DNA of 7,225 bases, from NCBI GenBank assembly GCA_900548075.1, contig URJD01000087.1, forward strand, positions 1-7,225. Direction: 5' to 3'. Below the pieces are notes generated by a model that made no database searches, was not told the origin of the DNA, and saw nothing but the letters and a program-made list of their open reading frames with translations. The DNA comes from an uncultured Collinsella sp. GTDB taxonomy: Bacteria; Actinomycetota; Coriobacteriia; Coriobacteriales; Coriobacteriaceae. This document shows, piece after piece, positions 1 through 5,468 of the stretch (position 1 is its first letter; every line of letters starts with the position of its first letter). Made by a program: the position numbers and the translations under genes.

Positions 1-1846
1 CATCGATGGTGATTTCCTCATTGGAGTCGATGGGGTAAACGCCCATGGACGGCCAAAAACCTACGCCGTCATCATGCCTGGCTACGGCCTCGCGAACGCG
101 GTTGTAGATTTGATGGACGGTGATGTGCTTAAAGGGGATGAGTATGCAAAAGTCATCTTGGCCCCAGTACCCCGCGACGCCCATATCGGCATTCTCAATG
201 TCCTTGAGGACCGTGCCCACATCGGCGAGTACGCGGTCGCCCTCGGCCTGGCCGTGCCATTCATTAAACAGGCGCATGTGGCCCATGTCGACCGTGGCGA
301 TGCACCAGGTGCCGTCGCGCCTTGCCTCGAGAAATGCGTTGGCACGCCGCATGAACTCACTGGGTCGATAGAGTCCCGTGAGCGAGTCGATGCGTTCGGC
401 GATGGCGCTTTTGCGCTCCGCCTCGGGTATGGGGAGGCTGTCGTTGGGAACAAGCCCGCCGACCGTGCGAAGGCGACGGTTGAGTTCGCCTAAAACGGCG
501 GTCGCTTGATGGGTTAAGTGTTCGTAAAAGGCCGGGACGACAAGGCAGACGGGAGTAATGGTGTCGCCCGCGATTTGAACAGGAGCGAAAACGGCATCTT
601 TAAGGCGGCGGGTCAGTTGCTCGAATGCCTCGTGGTCCAAATCGTTGCTGAGCACGACGAACTGGACGCTTCGCGAACGGTAGACCCGGCTTCTGCCGCG
701 GGTGATCGACAGCATGCGGCCTGCGTATTCGGCAAGCATGTTGTCGACAGCCTCGGCCCCGTAGAGCTCGTTGAGATTCGCCGTGCCACGAATGCGCACC
801 GCTATAAGCCCCGTCTCGCAACGGTCGCGACGGCAGGCATCGATGGCGTTGGCCAACATGCGCTGCGTTCCGAGGCCTGTAGCGGCGTCGACGGTCTCGG
901 CGAGTGAGTGGTTGACAAGTTCGCCGACATAGAGTGAGGGGGCATTTCCGTCGCCGTCGATGCGAAACCCGCGAGCACGGCAGAGAACGTAGTCACCCGC
1001 GGCATTGCGCATGCGGTACTGCATGACGCGGCGGTGTTTGGAGCCGTTAAAGATCTGGTTGATGTCGTTGGCGTAGGCCTCGAGGTCATCGGGATGGACG
1101 CGCGTCTTCCAGAAATCGCGGCAGCTGTCTATGTGCTCCGAAGGAAGACCAAGATCGCGCAAGGCACCTTGCGACCAAAGGGTGCGGTCCTTGTCCAAGT
1201 TCTCGATAAAGAAATAACGGCCTTCGTTGAGCATCGAAAAGGCGTCGAAAATACGGTCGCTTATTTCGAAGTCATCGGTGTGGACTTGCGCGATATTACG
1301 TCGATCAAGATGTATGGCATGACGTAGCTTGTAGTCGTACATGCGATGGTCGGCATCGAGTGTCATGCGATTGGAGGCTTCGCCCAGGGCGGGGTCGGCG
1401 TGTGCCACTCCGTAGCTAAACGAGTGGGGCATCTCGGAATCGTTGTTTTTGAGCAGGATCGTTCGGCAGTGTTCCAGACGTTCGGCGAGGTCGTCCTCGG
1501 TCGCAATCGTAGATAGGATGGCAAACTCGTCGCCGCCTATGCGAAACGCCGCCTCGTCCACTTTCATATACAGTTTGAGATAGAGGCTTACCTGCAAGAT
1601 GTAGCGGTTGCCCTCGTCATGCCCAAAGACGTCGTTGCAGTGCTTAAGGTTATCGATATCGATAAACGCCATGGTCACGGGCAGTTCCTGTTCCCAGAGT
1701 TCCTCCAAGGAACGGGCAAAGCCACCGCGGTTGCCGAGCCCGGTGAGCTGGTCGGTAAAGGCCGTCCTAATCAGATCATCCTGGCGCTCGAGAAGGTCAC
1801 GGATGGTCTTTTCGAGCGTTTCGGTGTAATTGCTGACAGTATCCAT
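1..1846 (-). CDS. Multidomain GGDEF/PAS signalling protein, partial (C-terminus beyond left edge)
   Basis: The frame is open from an ATG at 1846 to the window edge, giving 615 residues; the stop and C-terminus are missing. A TAG lies in frame two codons upstream, so this ATG is the first possible start, although the upstream AGAAAG is a poor ribosome site. Domains: residues about 28-175 are a canonical GGDEF diguanylate cyclase (TDQLTGLGNR at 31-40, FIDID at 61-65, RIGGDEF at 102-108). KVDE occupies the position of the RxxD inhibitory site, so that site is absent. Residues about 205-312 resemble a PAS_3 fold (VHPDD at 250-254). Residues about 318-440 are a second GGDEF-like fold with the signature lost (RSVQF at 392-396). 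Residues about 486-612 are a third copy (DSLTGLY, then GQDDF at 562-566). No membrane segment or receiver domain is seen. From family knowledge, domain 1 should make c-di-GMP from GTP. An EAL phosphodiesterase domain often follows a degenerate GGDEF, so one may lie beyond the edge, but that is inference. Confidence 0.9.
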   Translation of the reverse strand, partial: MDTVSNYTETLEKTIRDLLERQDDLIRTAFTDQLTGLGNRGGFARSLEELWEQELPVTMAFIDIDNLKHCNDVFGHDEGNRYILQVSLYLKLYMKVDEAAFRIGGDEFAILSTIATEDDLAERLEHCRTILLKNNDSEMPHSFSYGVAHADPALGEASNRMTLDADHRMYDYKLRHAIHLDRRNIAQVHTDDFEISDRIFDAFSMLNEGRYFFIENLDKDRTLWSQGALRDLGLPSEHIDSCRDFWKTRVHPDDLEAYANDINQIFNGSKHRRVMQYRMRNAAGDYVLCRARGFRIDGDGNAPSLYVGELVNHSLAETVDAATGLGTQRMLANAIDACRRDRCETGLIAVRIRGTANLNELYGAEAVDNMLAEYAGRMLSITRGRSRVYRSRSVQFVVLSNDLDHEAFEQLTRRLKDAVFAPVQIAGDTITPVCLVVPAFYEHLTHQATAVLGELNRRLRTVGGLVPNDSLPIPEAERKSAIAERIDSLTGLYRPSEFMRRANAFLEARRDGTWCIATVDMGHMRLFNEWHGQAEGDRVLADVGTVLKDIENADMGVAGYWGQDDFCILIPFKHITVHQIYNRVREAVARHDDGVGFWPSMGVYPIDSNEEITID

Positions 1847-1901
1847 GTTCTAAGTGGCTTTCTGAGGTCGGGGCGGATTGCGTCGGGCGAGCTCGTTGTG
1901 C

Positions 1902-1931
1902 ACACGCGTTGCTGCTCAACACTTTGCGTGT
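1902..1931 (-). other. Imperfect hairpin in the leader of the GGDEF gene
   Basis: The arms ACACGC (1902-1907) and GCGTGT (1926-1931) are perfectly complementary. Directly inside them GTTG (1908-1911) pairs with CAAC (1917-1920), leaving a 5-nt loop and a 5-nt one-sided bulge (1921-1925). No T-run follows on either strand, so it is not an intrinsic terminator. If the GGDEF gene is transcribed from near 1990 this would be a leader structure. It may also be chance. Confidence 0.3.
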
Positions 1932-1995
1932 ATCCAGGCCCCCGCCTTGCTGCGTTTATTTGTCGGTTAGCGTTCGCTGTTGATAACTGCTGAGT

Positions 1996-2013
1996 AGTAT
2001 AAACATCAGTATA
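1996..2013 (-). promoter_or_regulatory. Candidate -10 boxes for the GGDEF gene
   Basis: The minus strand carries TATACT twice, at 2001-1996 and 2013-2008, exactly 12 bp apart; each differs from the consensus -10 by one base. No good -35 is visible 16-18 bp upstream of either. Use of either box would give a leader of roughly 140-160 nt. The rest of the 316-bp gene-free stretch 1847-2162 shows only the hairpin at 1902-1931 and the plus-strand signals next to the patatin gene. Confidence 0.3.
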
Positions 2014-2120
2014 GGATTGTATATGGGCGTCCATGTTGCGGGCGGTTATTATTCGCCAAACGGTAGCGCGACGATGCGATGTTCGATGAAAATGCGACTG
2101 GGACGGTATATGTTGACGGG

Positions 2121-2126
2121 TATACT
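2121..2126 (+). promoter_or_regulatory. Candidate -10 box for the patatin-like gene
   Basis: TATACT is one base from the consensus -10 and would place transcription start near 2133, about 30 nt before the ATG. No convincing -35 lies 17 bp upstream. TTGACG at 2113-2118 looks like a -35, but its matching -10 position (about 2136-2141, TTAACA) is weak. Either arrangement is possible. Confidence 0.35.
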
Positions 2127-2150
2127 TGTTCCGTTTTAACACGCAGAAAC

Positions 2151-2155
2151 GGAGG
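2151..2155 (+). promoter_or_regulatory. Shine-Dalgarno site that fixes the patatin-like start
   Basis: GGAGG lies 7 nt before the ATG at 2163. An in-frame ATG at 2079 would add 28 residues (MFDENATG...), but these show no family similarity and would run through this ribosome site and the likely promoter. The start at 2163 is therefore preferred. Confidence 0.85.
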
Positions 2156-2162
2156 CGGTCGC

Positions 2163-3032
2163 ATGGCACAGCCAGATAGGACGCGCGCGGTGGGGCTGGC
2201 ACTCGAGGGAGGCGGCTACCGCGGTATGTATACGGCGGGCGTGCTCGACGTATGGATGGAGCGTGGCTTGACCTGCGACCATATGGTGGGTGTCTCGGCG
2301 GGCGCGGCGTTTGGCTACAACTTTAAATCGCGCCAGATTGGTCGTGCCATTCGCTACAACAAGGCCTATTGCGCCGATAAGCGCTATGCAGGTGTAGCAA
2401 GCTGGCTGCGAACCGGTGATATGTTCAATGCAGATTTTGCCTATCACGAGGTGCCCATCGAGCGCGATCCCATCGACCTGGAGACATATCGTGCCTGCCC
2501 CATGCGGTTTACGTGCGTGTGTACCGATATCGAGACGGGCAAGGCCGTCTATCACGATCTGCCGTATGGCGACGAGCGCGATATCGAGTGGATTCGGGCG
2601 TCGTCTGCTATTCCCGTGGCAACGCGTCCTGTCGCCATTGAGGGGCATAAGTATCTGGATGGTGGCGTGGCCGATTCTATTCCCAGTGCATGGCTGTTTG
2701 CGCAGGGGTATGACCGCAATATCGTGGTGCTCACGCAGCCGGCGGGCTTTGTGAAGCAGCCCAACAGCGTGATGCCCATGCTGCGTCGCGTGTTCCGTCA
2801 CTATCCGGAGTTTGTCGCAGCGCTTGAGCATCGGCATGAGGTCTACAATGCTACGCTCGATGGCCTGGCACGTCGCGAGGCTGCCGGCGAGGTCTTTGTG
2901 GTGCGGCCGAGCGAATCGGTGAAGGTGCCGTCGCTGTGTCGCGAGCCCGATGAACTTGAACGCATCTACCAGATTGGTCGCCGCGATGCGGAGGCGACCT
3001 TGCCGGCGTTGGAATCGTATCTGGCGGGGTAG
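2163..3032 (+). CDS. Patatin-like phospholipase family protein (YjjU-like)
   Basis: A 289-residue predicted serine lipid acyl hydrolase. The patatin hallmarks are present in order: the glycine-rich oxyanion loop EGGGYRG at residues 15-21, the nucleophile elbow GVSAG at 43-47 with Ser45, and the catalytic Asp166 in DGG (166-168). Together they form the Ser-Asp dyad of this family, so the enzyme should be active on phospholipid or other acyl esters; the natural substrate cannot be inferred. Length and layout resemble the bacterial YjjU-like branch, with a C-terminal helical extension of about 100 residues beyond the catalytic core. There is no signal peptide or membrane segment, so it is predicted cytoplasmic. 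It is divergent from the GGDEF gene and convergent with the thi operon, so it is probably monocistronic. Its 3' side runs straight into the palindromic array at 3055-3224. Confidence 0.93.
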   Translation: MAQPDRTRAVGLALEGGGYRGMYTAGVLDVWMERGLTCDHMVGVSAGAAFGYNFKSRQIGRAIRYNKAYCADKRYAGVASWLRTGDMFNADFAYHEVPIERDPIDLETYRACPMRFTCVCTDIETGKAVYHDLPYGDERDIEWIRASSAIPVATRPVAIEGHKYLDGGVADSIPSAWLFAQGYDRNIVVLTQPAGFVKQPNSVMPMLRRVFRHYPEFVAALEHRHEVYNATLDGLARREAAGEVFVVRPSESVKVPSLCREPDELERIYQIGRRDAEATLPALESYLAG

Positions 3033-3054
3033 GGCAAGCTGCCGTGGACTCGGC

Positions 3055-3224
3055 GGAAAGCGCGTCCCAGAATGAGCGCTCAGAACGGGTTACAGTTTCC
3101 CAAGCGGTGGGGTTTCGGAAAGTACGTCCCGGAATATGCGTTCAGACTGGGATGCGGTTTCCCGTTGAGCCTCTATATGGAAAGCGCATCCCGGAATGGA
3201 GGTCCAAACTGGGATGCGCTTTCC
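3055..3224. repeat. Three tandem 46-bp palindromic units at an exact 62-bp period
   Basis: Units lie at 3055-3100, 3117-3162 and 3179-3224. Each has a 14-nt left arm starting GGAAAG and ending TCCC, an 18-nt centre and a 14-nt right arm starting GGG and ending TTTCC. Unit starts are exactly 62 bp apart, with unrelated 16-bp spacers at 3101-3116 and 3163-3178. In unit 3 the arms (GGAAAGCGCATCCC and GGGATGCGCTTTCC) are perfectly complementary; units 2 and 1 match at 10 and 9 of 14 pairs. By hand alignment the units share about 70-78% identity, and parts of the non-palindromic centre are also conserved (GAAT near its start). The array fills the space between two convergent genes, where it could act as a bidirectional terminator or a REP-like element. 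No T-run supports ordinary intrinsic termination. Confidence 0.9.
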
Positions 3225-3268
3225 ATTGCTGAAGATGTGAGGCTGCGAATCAGCTGTTCGGCCTATGC

Positions 3269-3964
3269 CTATGCCTGCTGCCAGGTGTCGACGAGCTCCT
3301 TGGCCGCGGCGTAGGGGTCATCGGCGCTGCAGACAGCGCTCACCACAAAGAAGCCATCGACGCCGGTTGCCTTGAGCTGCGGCAGGTCGGCCGTCTTGAC
3401 GCCGCCGCCCACCACGATGGGCACGGGGCTTGCCGCGTGGAGTGCGGCCAGGTCCTCAAAGCTCTTGGTGATGATAGAGCCGTCGGCCGCGCGTCCGCAG
3501 TCGCGCTTGGTCTCGGTTTCGTGGAGCGGGCCGATGCCAAGGTAGTCGACCAAACTCATGTCGGCGGTCTTGACGTACTCGAGCATCTCCTCGCAACGGG
3601 CCGAAAGGCCCACGATGGCATCGGGGCCCAAAAGTTTGCGGCAGACCTCGACGGGAATATCGCTCTGGCCCACGTGCACGCCGTCGACAGCAATGCCCTG
3701 CTCGCGCGCGGCGAGTACGCAGTCCAGGCGGTCGTCGATCAGCAAAGCGACCTGACCGGTCTTGCCAGCCTGTGCGATTGCCTGCGCGGCGTCGCCGGTC
3801 AGCGCGATGATCTCGCGGGCGCTTGCCACCTTGGAGCGCACCTGGATGCAGGTAAAGCCGGCATCGAGTGCCTGGGCCACCACATCGCCCACGGGGCGCC
3901 CGAGCGTGTTTTCGGGGCCGAGTACCAGATAGGCCGAGATATCAAGGTTGTCGCGGATGCTCAT
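3269..3964 (-). CDS. thiE: Thiamine-phosphate synthase
   Basis: The 231-residue TIM-barrel enzyme condenses HMP pyrophosphate with thiazole phosphate to form thiamine phosphate, releasing pyrophosphate. Family motifs appear in order: QVRSK (41-45, usually QLRxK), DDR (77-79), GVHVGQSD (95-102), the phosphate-binding stretch DYLGIGPLHETETK (140-153), VVGGGV (184-189) and GVDGFFVVSAV (201-211). Length is slightly above the usual 205-225. It is the last gene of the operon: its ATG overlaps the stop of the upstream gene (ATGA at 3964-3961), and AGGAGG at 3977-3972 lies 7 nt before the start, so translation is probably coupled. The coding end is followed within 50 bp by the palindromic array. Confidence 0.96.
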   Translation of the reverse strand: MSIRDNLDISAYLVLGPENTLGRPVGDVVAQALDAGFTCIQVRSKVASAREIIALTGDAAQAIAQAGKTGQVALLIDDRLDCVLAAREQGIAVDGVHVGQSDIPVEVCRKLLGPDAIVGLSARCEEMLEYVKTADMSLVDYLGIGPLHETETKRDCGRAADGSIITKSFEDLAALHAASPVPIVVGGGVKTADLPQLKATGVDGFFVVSAVCSADDPYAAAKELVDTWQQA

Positions 3965-4302
3965 CGTGCTTCCTCCTGCTTTTTGATCTGTGCTTCCATG
4001 CGCTCGAGTTTGCCGGTCATGGTGTCGGTAAATCCGGGTCGAATATCGGCTTTGAGCACGACTTCGGTGCGGATGCCCTTGCTCGCCAACACAAAGGTCG
4101 CGTCGCGCACGACCTGCATGACCTCGTCCCAGTCGCCCTCGATCTCGGTGAACATCGAGGTGGTGCGGTTGGGAAGGCCGCTCTCGCGAATGACACGCAC
4201 GACCTCGGCGACCTCGGCGGACAGCTCATCGCCGGTGCCGCATGGGGCGATGGCCACGGCGACGAGTGTGTTCATGCCGGCATCGGTTGCGGGCTCGGAC
4301 AT
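3961..4302 (-). CDS. Thiamine-binding protein, MTH1187/YkoF type
   Basis: A 113-residue small cytoplasmic protein of the MTH1187/YkoF (former DUF77) family, which folds as a ferredoxin-like domain and binds thiamine or related molecules. The core runs from about residue 11 (NTLVAVAIAP) through TEIEGDWDEVMQVV (52-65) to VVLKADIRPG (81-90), matching the family's beta-alpha-beta pattern with its EGDxxEV segment. The first nine residues and the charged tail from about 98 lie outside the core. The start at 4302 is favoured because GAGGAGG at the end of thiM lies 8 nt upstream. Only 3 nt separate it from the thiM stop, and its own stop overlaps the thiE start. Position in a TPP-controlled operon supports a thiamine-related ligand; whether it buffers, delivers or senses it is unknown. 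Confidence 0.85.
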   Translation of the reverse strand: MSEPATDAGMNTLVAVAIAPCGTGDELSAEVAEVVRVIRESGLPNRTTSMFTEIEGDWDEVMQVVRDATFVLASKGIRTEVVLKADIRPGFTDTMTGKLERMEAQIKKQEEAR

Positions 4303-4305
4303 GGC

Positions 4306-5145
4306 TTATGCCTCCTCGAGCTCGAGTCGGTTATCGGCAATGTCCTGGGCGGTCGCGCGGTAGAGCTCGTCGATAAAGGCGACCTTAAAGCTTGCCGGGG
4401 CATCGGCGACAGCGGCGGCACGCGTGCCGGCAACGTTGTAGACGGCGGCACCGCAGACGGCTGCCGTAAACGGATCGGCGGCGCAGGCGTACACAGCCAG
4501 CACGCCGCCCTGCGAGCAGCCGCAACCGGTGATCTTGGACATGAGCGGGCTGCCGCCGTGGGACTTGGCCACGGTTGTGCCGTCGGTAATCAGGTCGACT
4601 TCGCCCGAGACCACAACGGCGCCGCCGGTGTAGCGGGCGAGCGCCACGGCGGCATCGCGGGCAGCGTCTACCGTGTCGGTGGTATCGACACCGCGCACGC
4701 GGCTCAGATCGGCCGCCTCACCCTCAAGACCCCACAGGCCGGCGAGCGCGATGATCTCGGAGGCGTTGCCGCGCACGATGGCGGGCTTGTACTGCTTGAG
4801 TTCGTTTACCAACTGGGTGCGCAGGCTACCGATGCCCAGGCCAACCGGATCGAGCACCCAGGGCTTGCCGGCGTCGTGTGCCGCCTTGGCCGCGCGGGGA
4901 ATCGTCTGCTCGTAGATGGGGAAGAGCGTACCCATATTGAGATAGATGGCGCCGCCGCCGGCAACGAGTGCCTCGCCCTCGTCGGGCAGATAGACCATGG
5001 CGGCCGATCCGCCCACGGCGAGCTGTGCGTTGGCGACAAAGTCAATCGTCACCGTGTTGGTGATGGAGCCTGCCATCGGATTGGTGGCGTGAATCTCCTC
5101 CACGGCCTTGATCACATGTTGCTTAAGCTGTTCCGAATCAATCAC
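4306..5145 (-). CDS. thiM: Hydroxyethylthiazole kinase, GTG start
   Basis: A 279-residue ribokinase-like kinase that phosphorylates 4-methyl-5-(2-hydroxyethyl)thiazole for thiamine salvage. Motifs: SITNTVTIDFVAN (27-39), the segment around NMGTL (70-74), VLDPVGLG (97-104), RGNASEI (125-131), VVVSGEVDLITDG (177-189) and TGCGC (206-210). The last aligns with the family's GTGC motif, making Cys210 the likely catalytic-site cysteine; Cys208 replaces the usual Thr or Ala. The start is GTG at 5145 because AAGGAGG (5160-5154) lies 8 nt before it. The frame stays open up to an ATG at 5244, but that start would place coding sequence across the terminator hairpin and the riboswitch aptamer, so it is rejected. 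First gene of the thiM - thiamine-binding - thiE operon, under a TPP riboswitch. Confidence 0.95.
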   Translation of the reverse strand: MIDSEQLKQHVIKAVEEIHATNPMAGSITNTVTIDFVANAQLAVGGSAAMVYLPDEGEALVAGGGAIYLNMGTLFPIYEQTIPRAAKAAHDAGKPWVLDPVGLGIGSLRTQLVNELKQYKPAIVRGNASEIIALAGLWGLEGEAADLSRVRGVDTTDTVDAARDAAVALARYTGGAVVVSGEVDLITDGTTVAKSHGGSPLMSKITGCGCSQGGVLAVYACAADPFTAAVCGAAVYNVAGTRAAAVADAPASFKVAFIDELYRATAQDIADNRLELEEA

Positions 5146-5149
5146 TGCA

Positions 5150-5165
5150 CATGCCTCCTTGGCAT
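5150..5165 (-). promoter_or_regulatory. thiM Shine-Dalgarno within a small hairpin
   Basis: AAGGAGG (5160-5154) decides the GTG start of thiM. It is flanked by complementary ATGCC (5165-5161) and GGCAT (5155-5151), so the ribosome site can sit partly in the loop and partly in the 3' arm of a 5-bp hairpin. The segment GGAGGCATG (5158-5150) can alternatively pair, 8 of 9 positions, with CATGCCGCC (5212-5204) directly after the aptamer. Both are predicted pairings only. Confidence 0.6.
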
Positions 5166-5166
5166 A

Positions 5167-5198
5167 GAAAAGGGGCGCTGTGCATAGACAGCGCCCCT
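5167..5198 (-). terminator. Intrinsic terminator-like hairpin of the thi leader
   Basis: The 11-nt arms AGGGGCGCTGT (5198-5188) and ACAGCGCCCCT (5181-5171) are perfectly complementary around a 6-nt loop. With the last T of the arm, TTTT followed by CTAT forms a short U-tract. It lies between the TPP aptamer and the thiM ribosome site, the usual position of a riboswitch-controlled terminator. The U-tract is short, so termination strength is uncertain. Confidence 0.75.
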
Positions 5199-5209
5199 GT
5201 AAAGGCGGC

Positions 5210-5301
5210 ATGCTCCCTACGCCAGCATTAACTGACAGGTTCAAAGGATTGGGCCCATTGCCCTCTCAGCCTTGTGGTTTGCACCGCCGGCACTCCCGCA
5301 T
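5210..5301 (-). ncRNA. TPP riboswitch aptamer (THI element) upstream of thiM
   Basis: On the minus strand the conserved TPP aptamer elements occur in order: GGGAGTGCC near the 5' end (5297-5289), CTGAGA (5269-5264), ACCTG (5240-5236), and GCGTAGGGA (5222-5214). Closing stem P1 can form between ATGC (5301-5298) and GCAT (5213-5210). A small stem GGT/ACC with a GCAA loop lies in the variable P3 region. From established knowledge this class binds thiamine pyrophosphate and lowers expression of downstream thiamine genes. The gene content downstream agrees fully. The expression platform contains the terminator hairpin at 5167-5198 and structure around the Shine-Dalgarno. Confidence 0.96.
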
Positions 5302-5318
5302 CGAATCTGTTGTTCCCT

Positions 5319-5324
5319 ATACTA
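5319..5324 (-). promoter_or_regulatory. Candidate -10 box for the thi operon
   Basis: TAGTAT on the minus strand fits the loose TAnnnT form and would start transcription near 5312, about 10 nt before the aptamer, which is a sensible position. No consensus -35 is present; that region falls inside the 102-bp palindrome at 5329-5430. Confidence 0.45.
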
Positions 5325-5328
5325 GCGC

Positions 5329-5430
5329 ACCTGCCAAAAAGGGACAGGTTTATTTTGGTAGGTGGCAACTGGGGCGTTACATTTTCCCAGATAAAACCTG
5401 CCAAAATAAACCTGTTCCTTATTGGCAGGT
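5329..5430. repeat. 102-bp nested palindrome between divergent genes
   Basis: The 35-nt arms at 5329-5363 and 5396-5430 are inverted copies with three mismatches (5338/5421, 5343/5416, 5359/5400), the last two being G-T; the central segment is 32 nt. Each arm is itself an inverted repeat: ACCTGCCAAAA at 5329-5339 with TTTTGGTAGGT at 5353-5363, and ACCTGCCAAAA at 5396-5406 with TATTGGCAGGT at 5420-5430. The same motif therefore occurs four times in alternating orientation. The centre holds another 5-bp stem, CTGGG (5369-5373) with CCCAG (5386-5390). The element encodes no protein. It resembles a MITE or REP-type element, or a large shared operator. The arms are AT-richer than the flanking genes. 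Confidence 0.9.
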
Positions 5431-5433
5431 CGT

Positions 5434-5439
5434 TACAAT
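5434..5439 (+). promoter_or_regulatory. Candidate -10 box for the HAD hydrolase gene
   Basis: TACAAT is one base from the consensus -10 and would start transcription near 5446, giving a 5' leader of about 23 nt. The corresponding -35 region (about 5411-5416) falls in the right arm of the palindrome and is not consensus. Confidence 0.45.
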
Positions 5440-5468
5440 GGATACGGTGAAAATGACTGGGGGACTCT

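Noticed and set aside
1847..2000. c-di-GMP riboswitch upstream of the GGDEF gene
   Set aside because: The minus strand contains ACGCAAAG, reminiscent of part of the GEMM-I core, but the tetraloop/receptor partner and the rest of the conserved core are missing.
2079..2162. Upstream ATG extension of the patatin-like protein by 28 residues
   Set aside because: A strong GGAGG at 2151-2155 and the likely -10 at 2121-2126 lie inside it, and the family core begins just after the ATG at 2163.
2136..2837. A 233-codon minus-strand frame opposite the patatin-like gene
   Set aside because: It overlaps a gene with intact catalytic motifs, and its own product has no recognisable family feature.
3055..3224. 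CRISPR array interpretation of the regular repeats
   Set aside because: There are only three diverged 46-bp palindromic units, spacers are just 16 bp, and no cas gene is in the window.
3033..3268. Small plus-strand frames of 62 and 80 codons between the patatin-like gene and thiE
   Set aside because: They are made mostly of the palindromic repeat units, lack a ribosome site, and one runs into the end of thiE.
3437..4363. A 308-codon plus-strand open frame antisense to thiE and the thiamine-binding gene
   Set aside because: It is the same kind of shadow frame, with low-complexity Ser/Thr/Arg stretches at its end and no ribosome site.
3868..5187. A 439-codon plus-strand open frame antisense to the thi genes
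   Set aside because: It lies opposite thiM, the thiamine-binding gene and part of thiE, all of which have clear family motifs and ribosome sites. Its translation is rich in Gly, His and Ala with no domain signature, as expected of a shadow frame in high-GC DNA.
5146..5244. ATG at 5244 as the start of thiM
   Set aside because: The extra 33 codons would run across the terminator hairpin and the 3' part of the TPP aptamer; the GTG at 5145 has an ideal ribosome site and gives the family's normal length.
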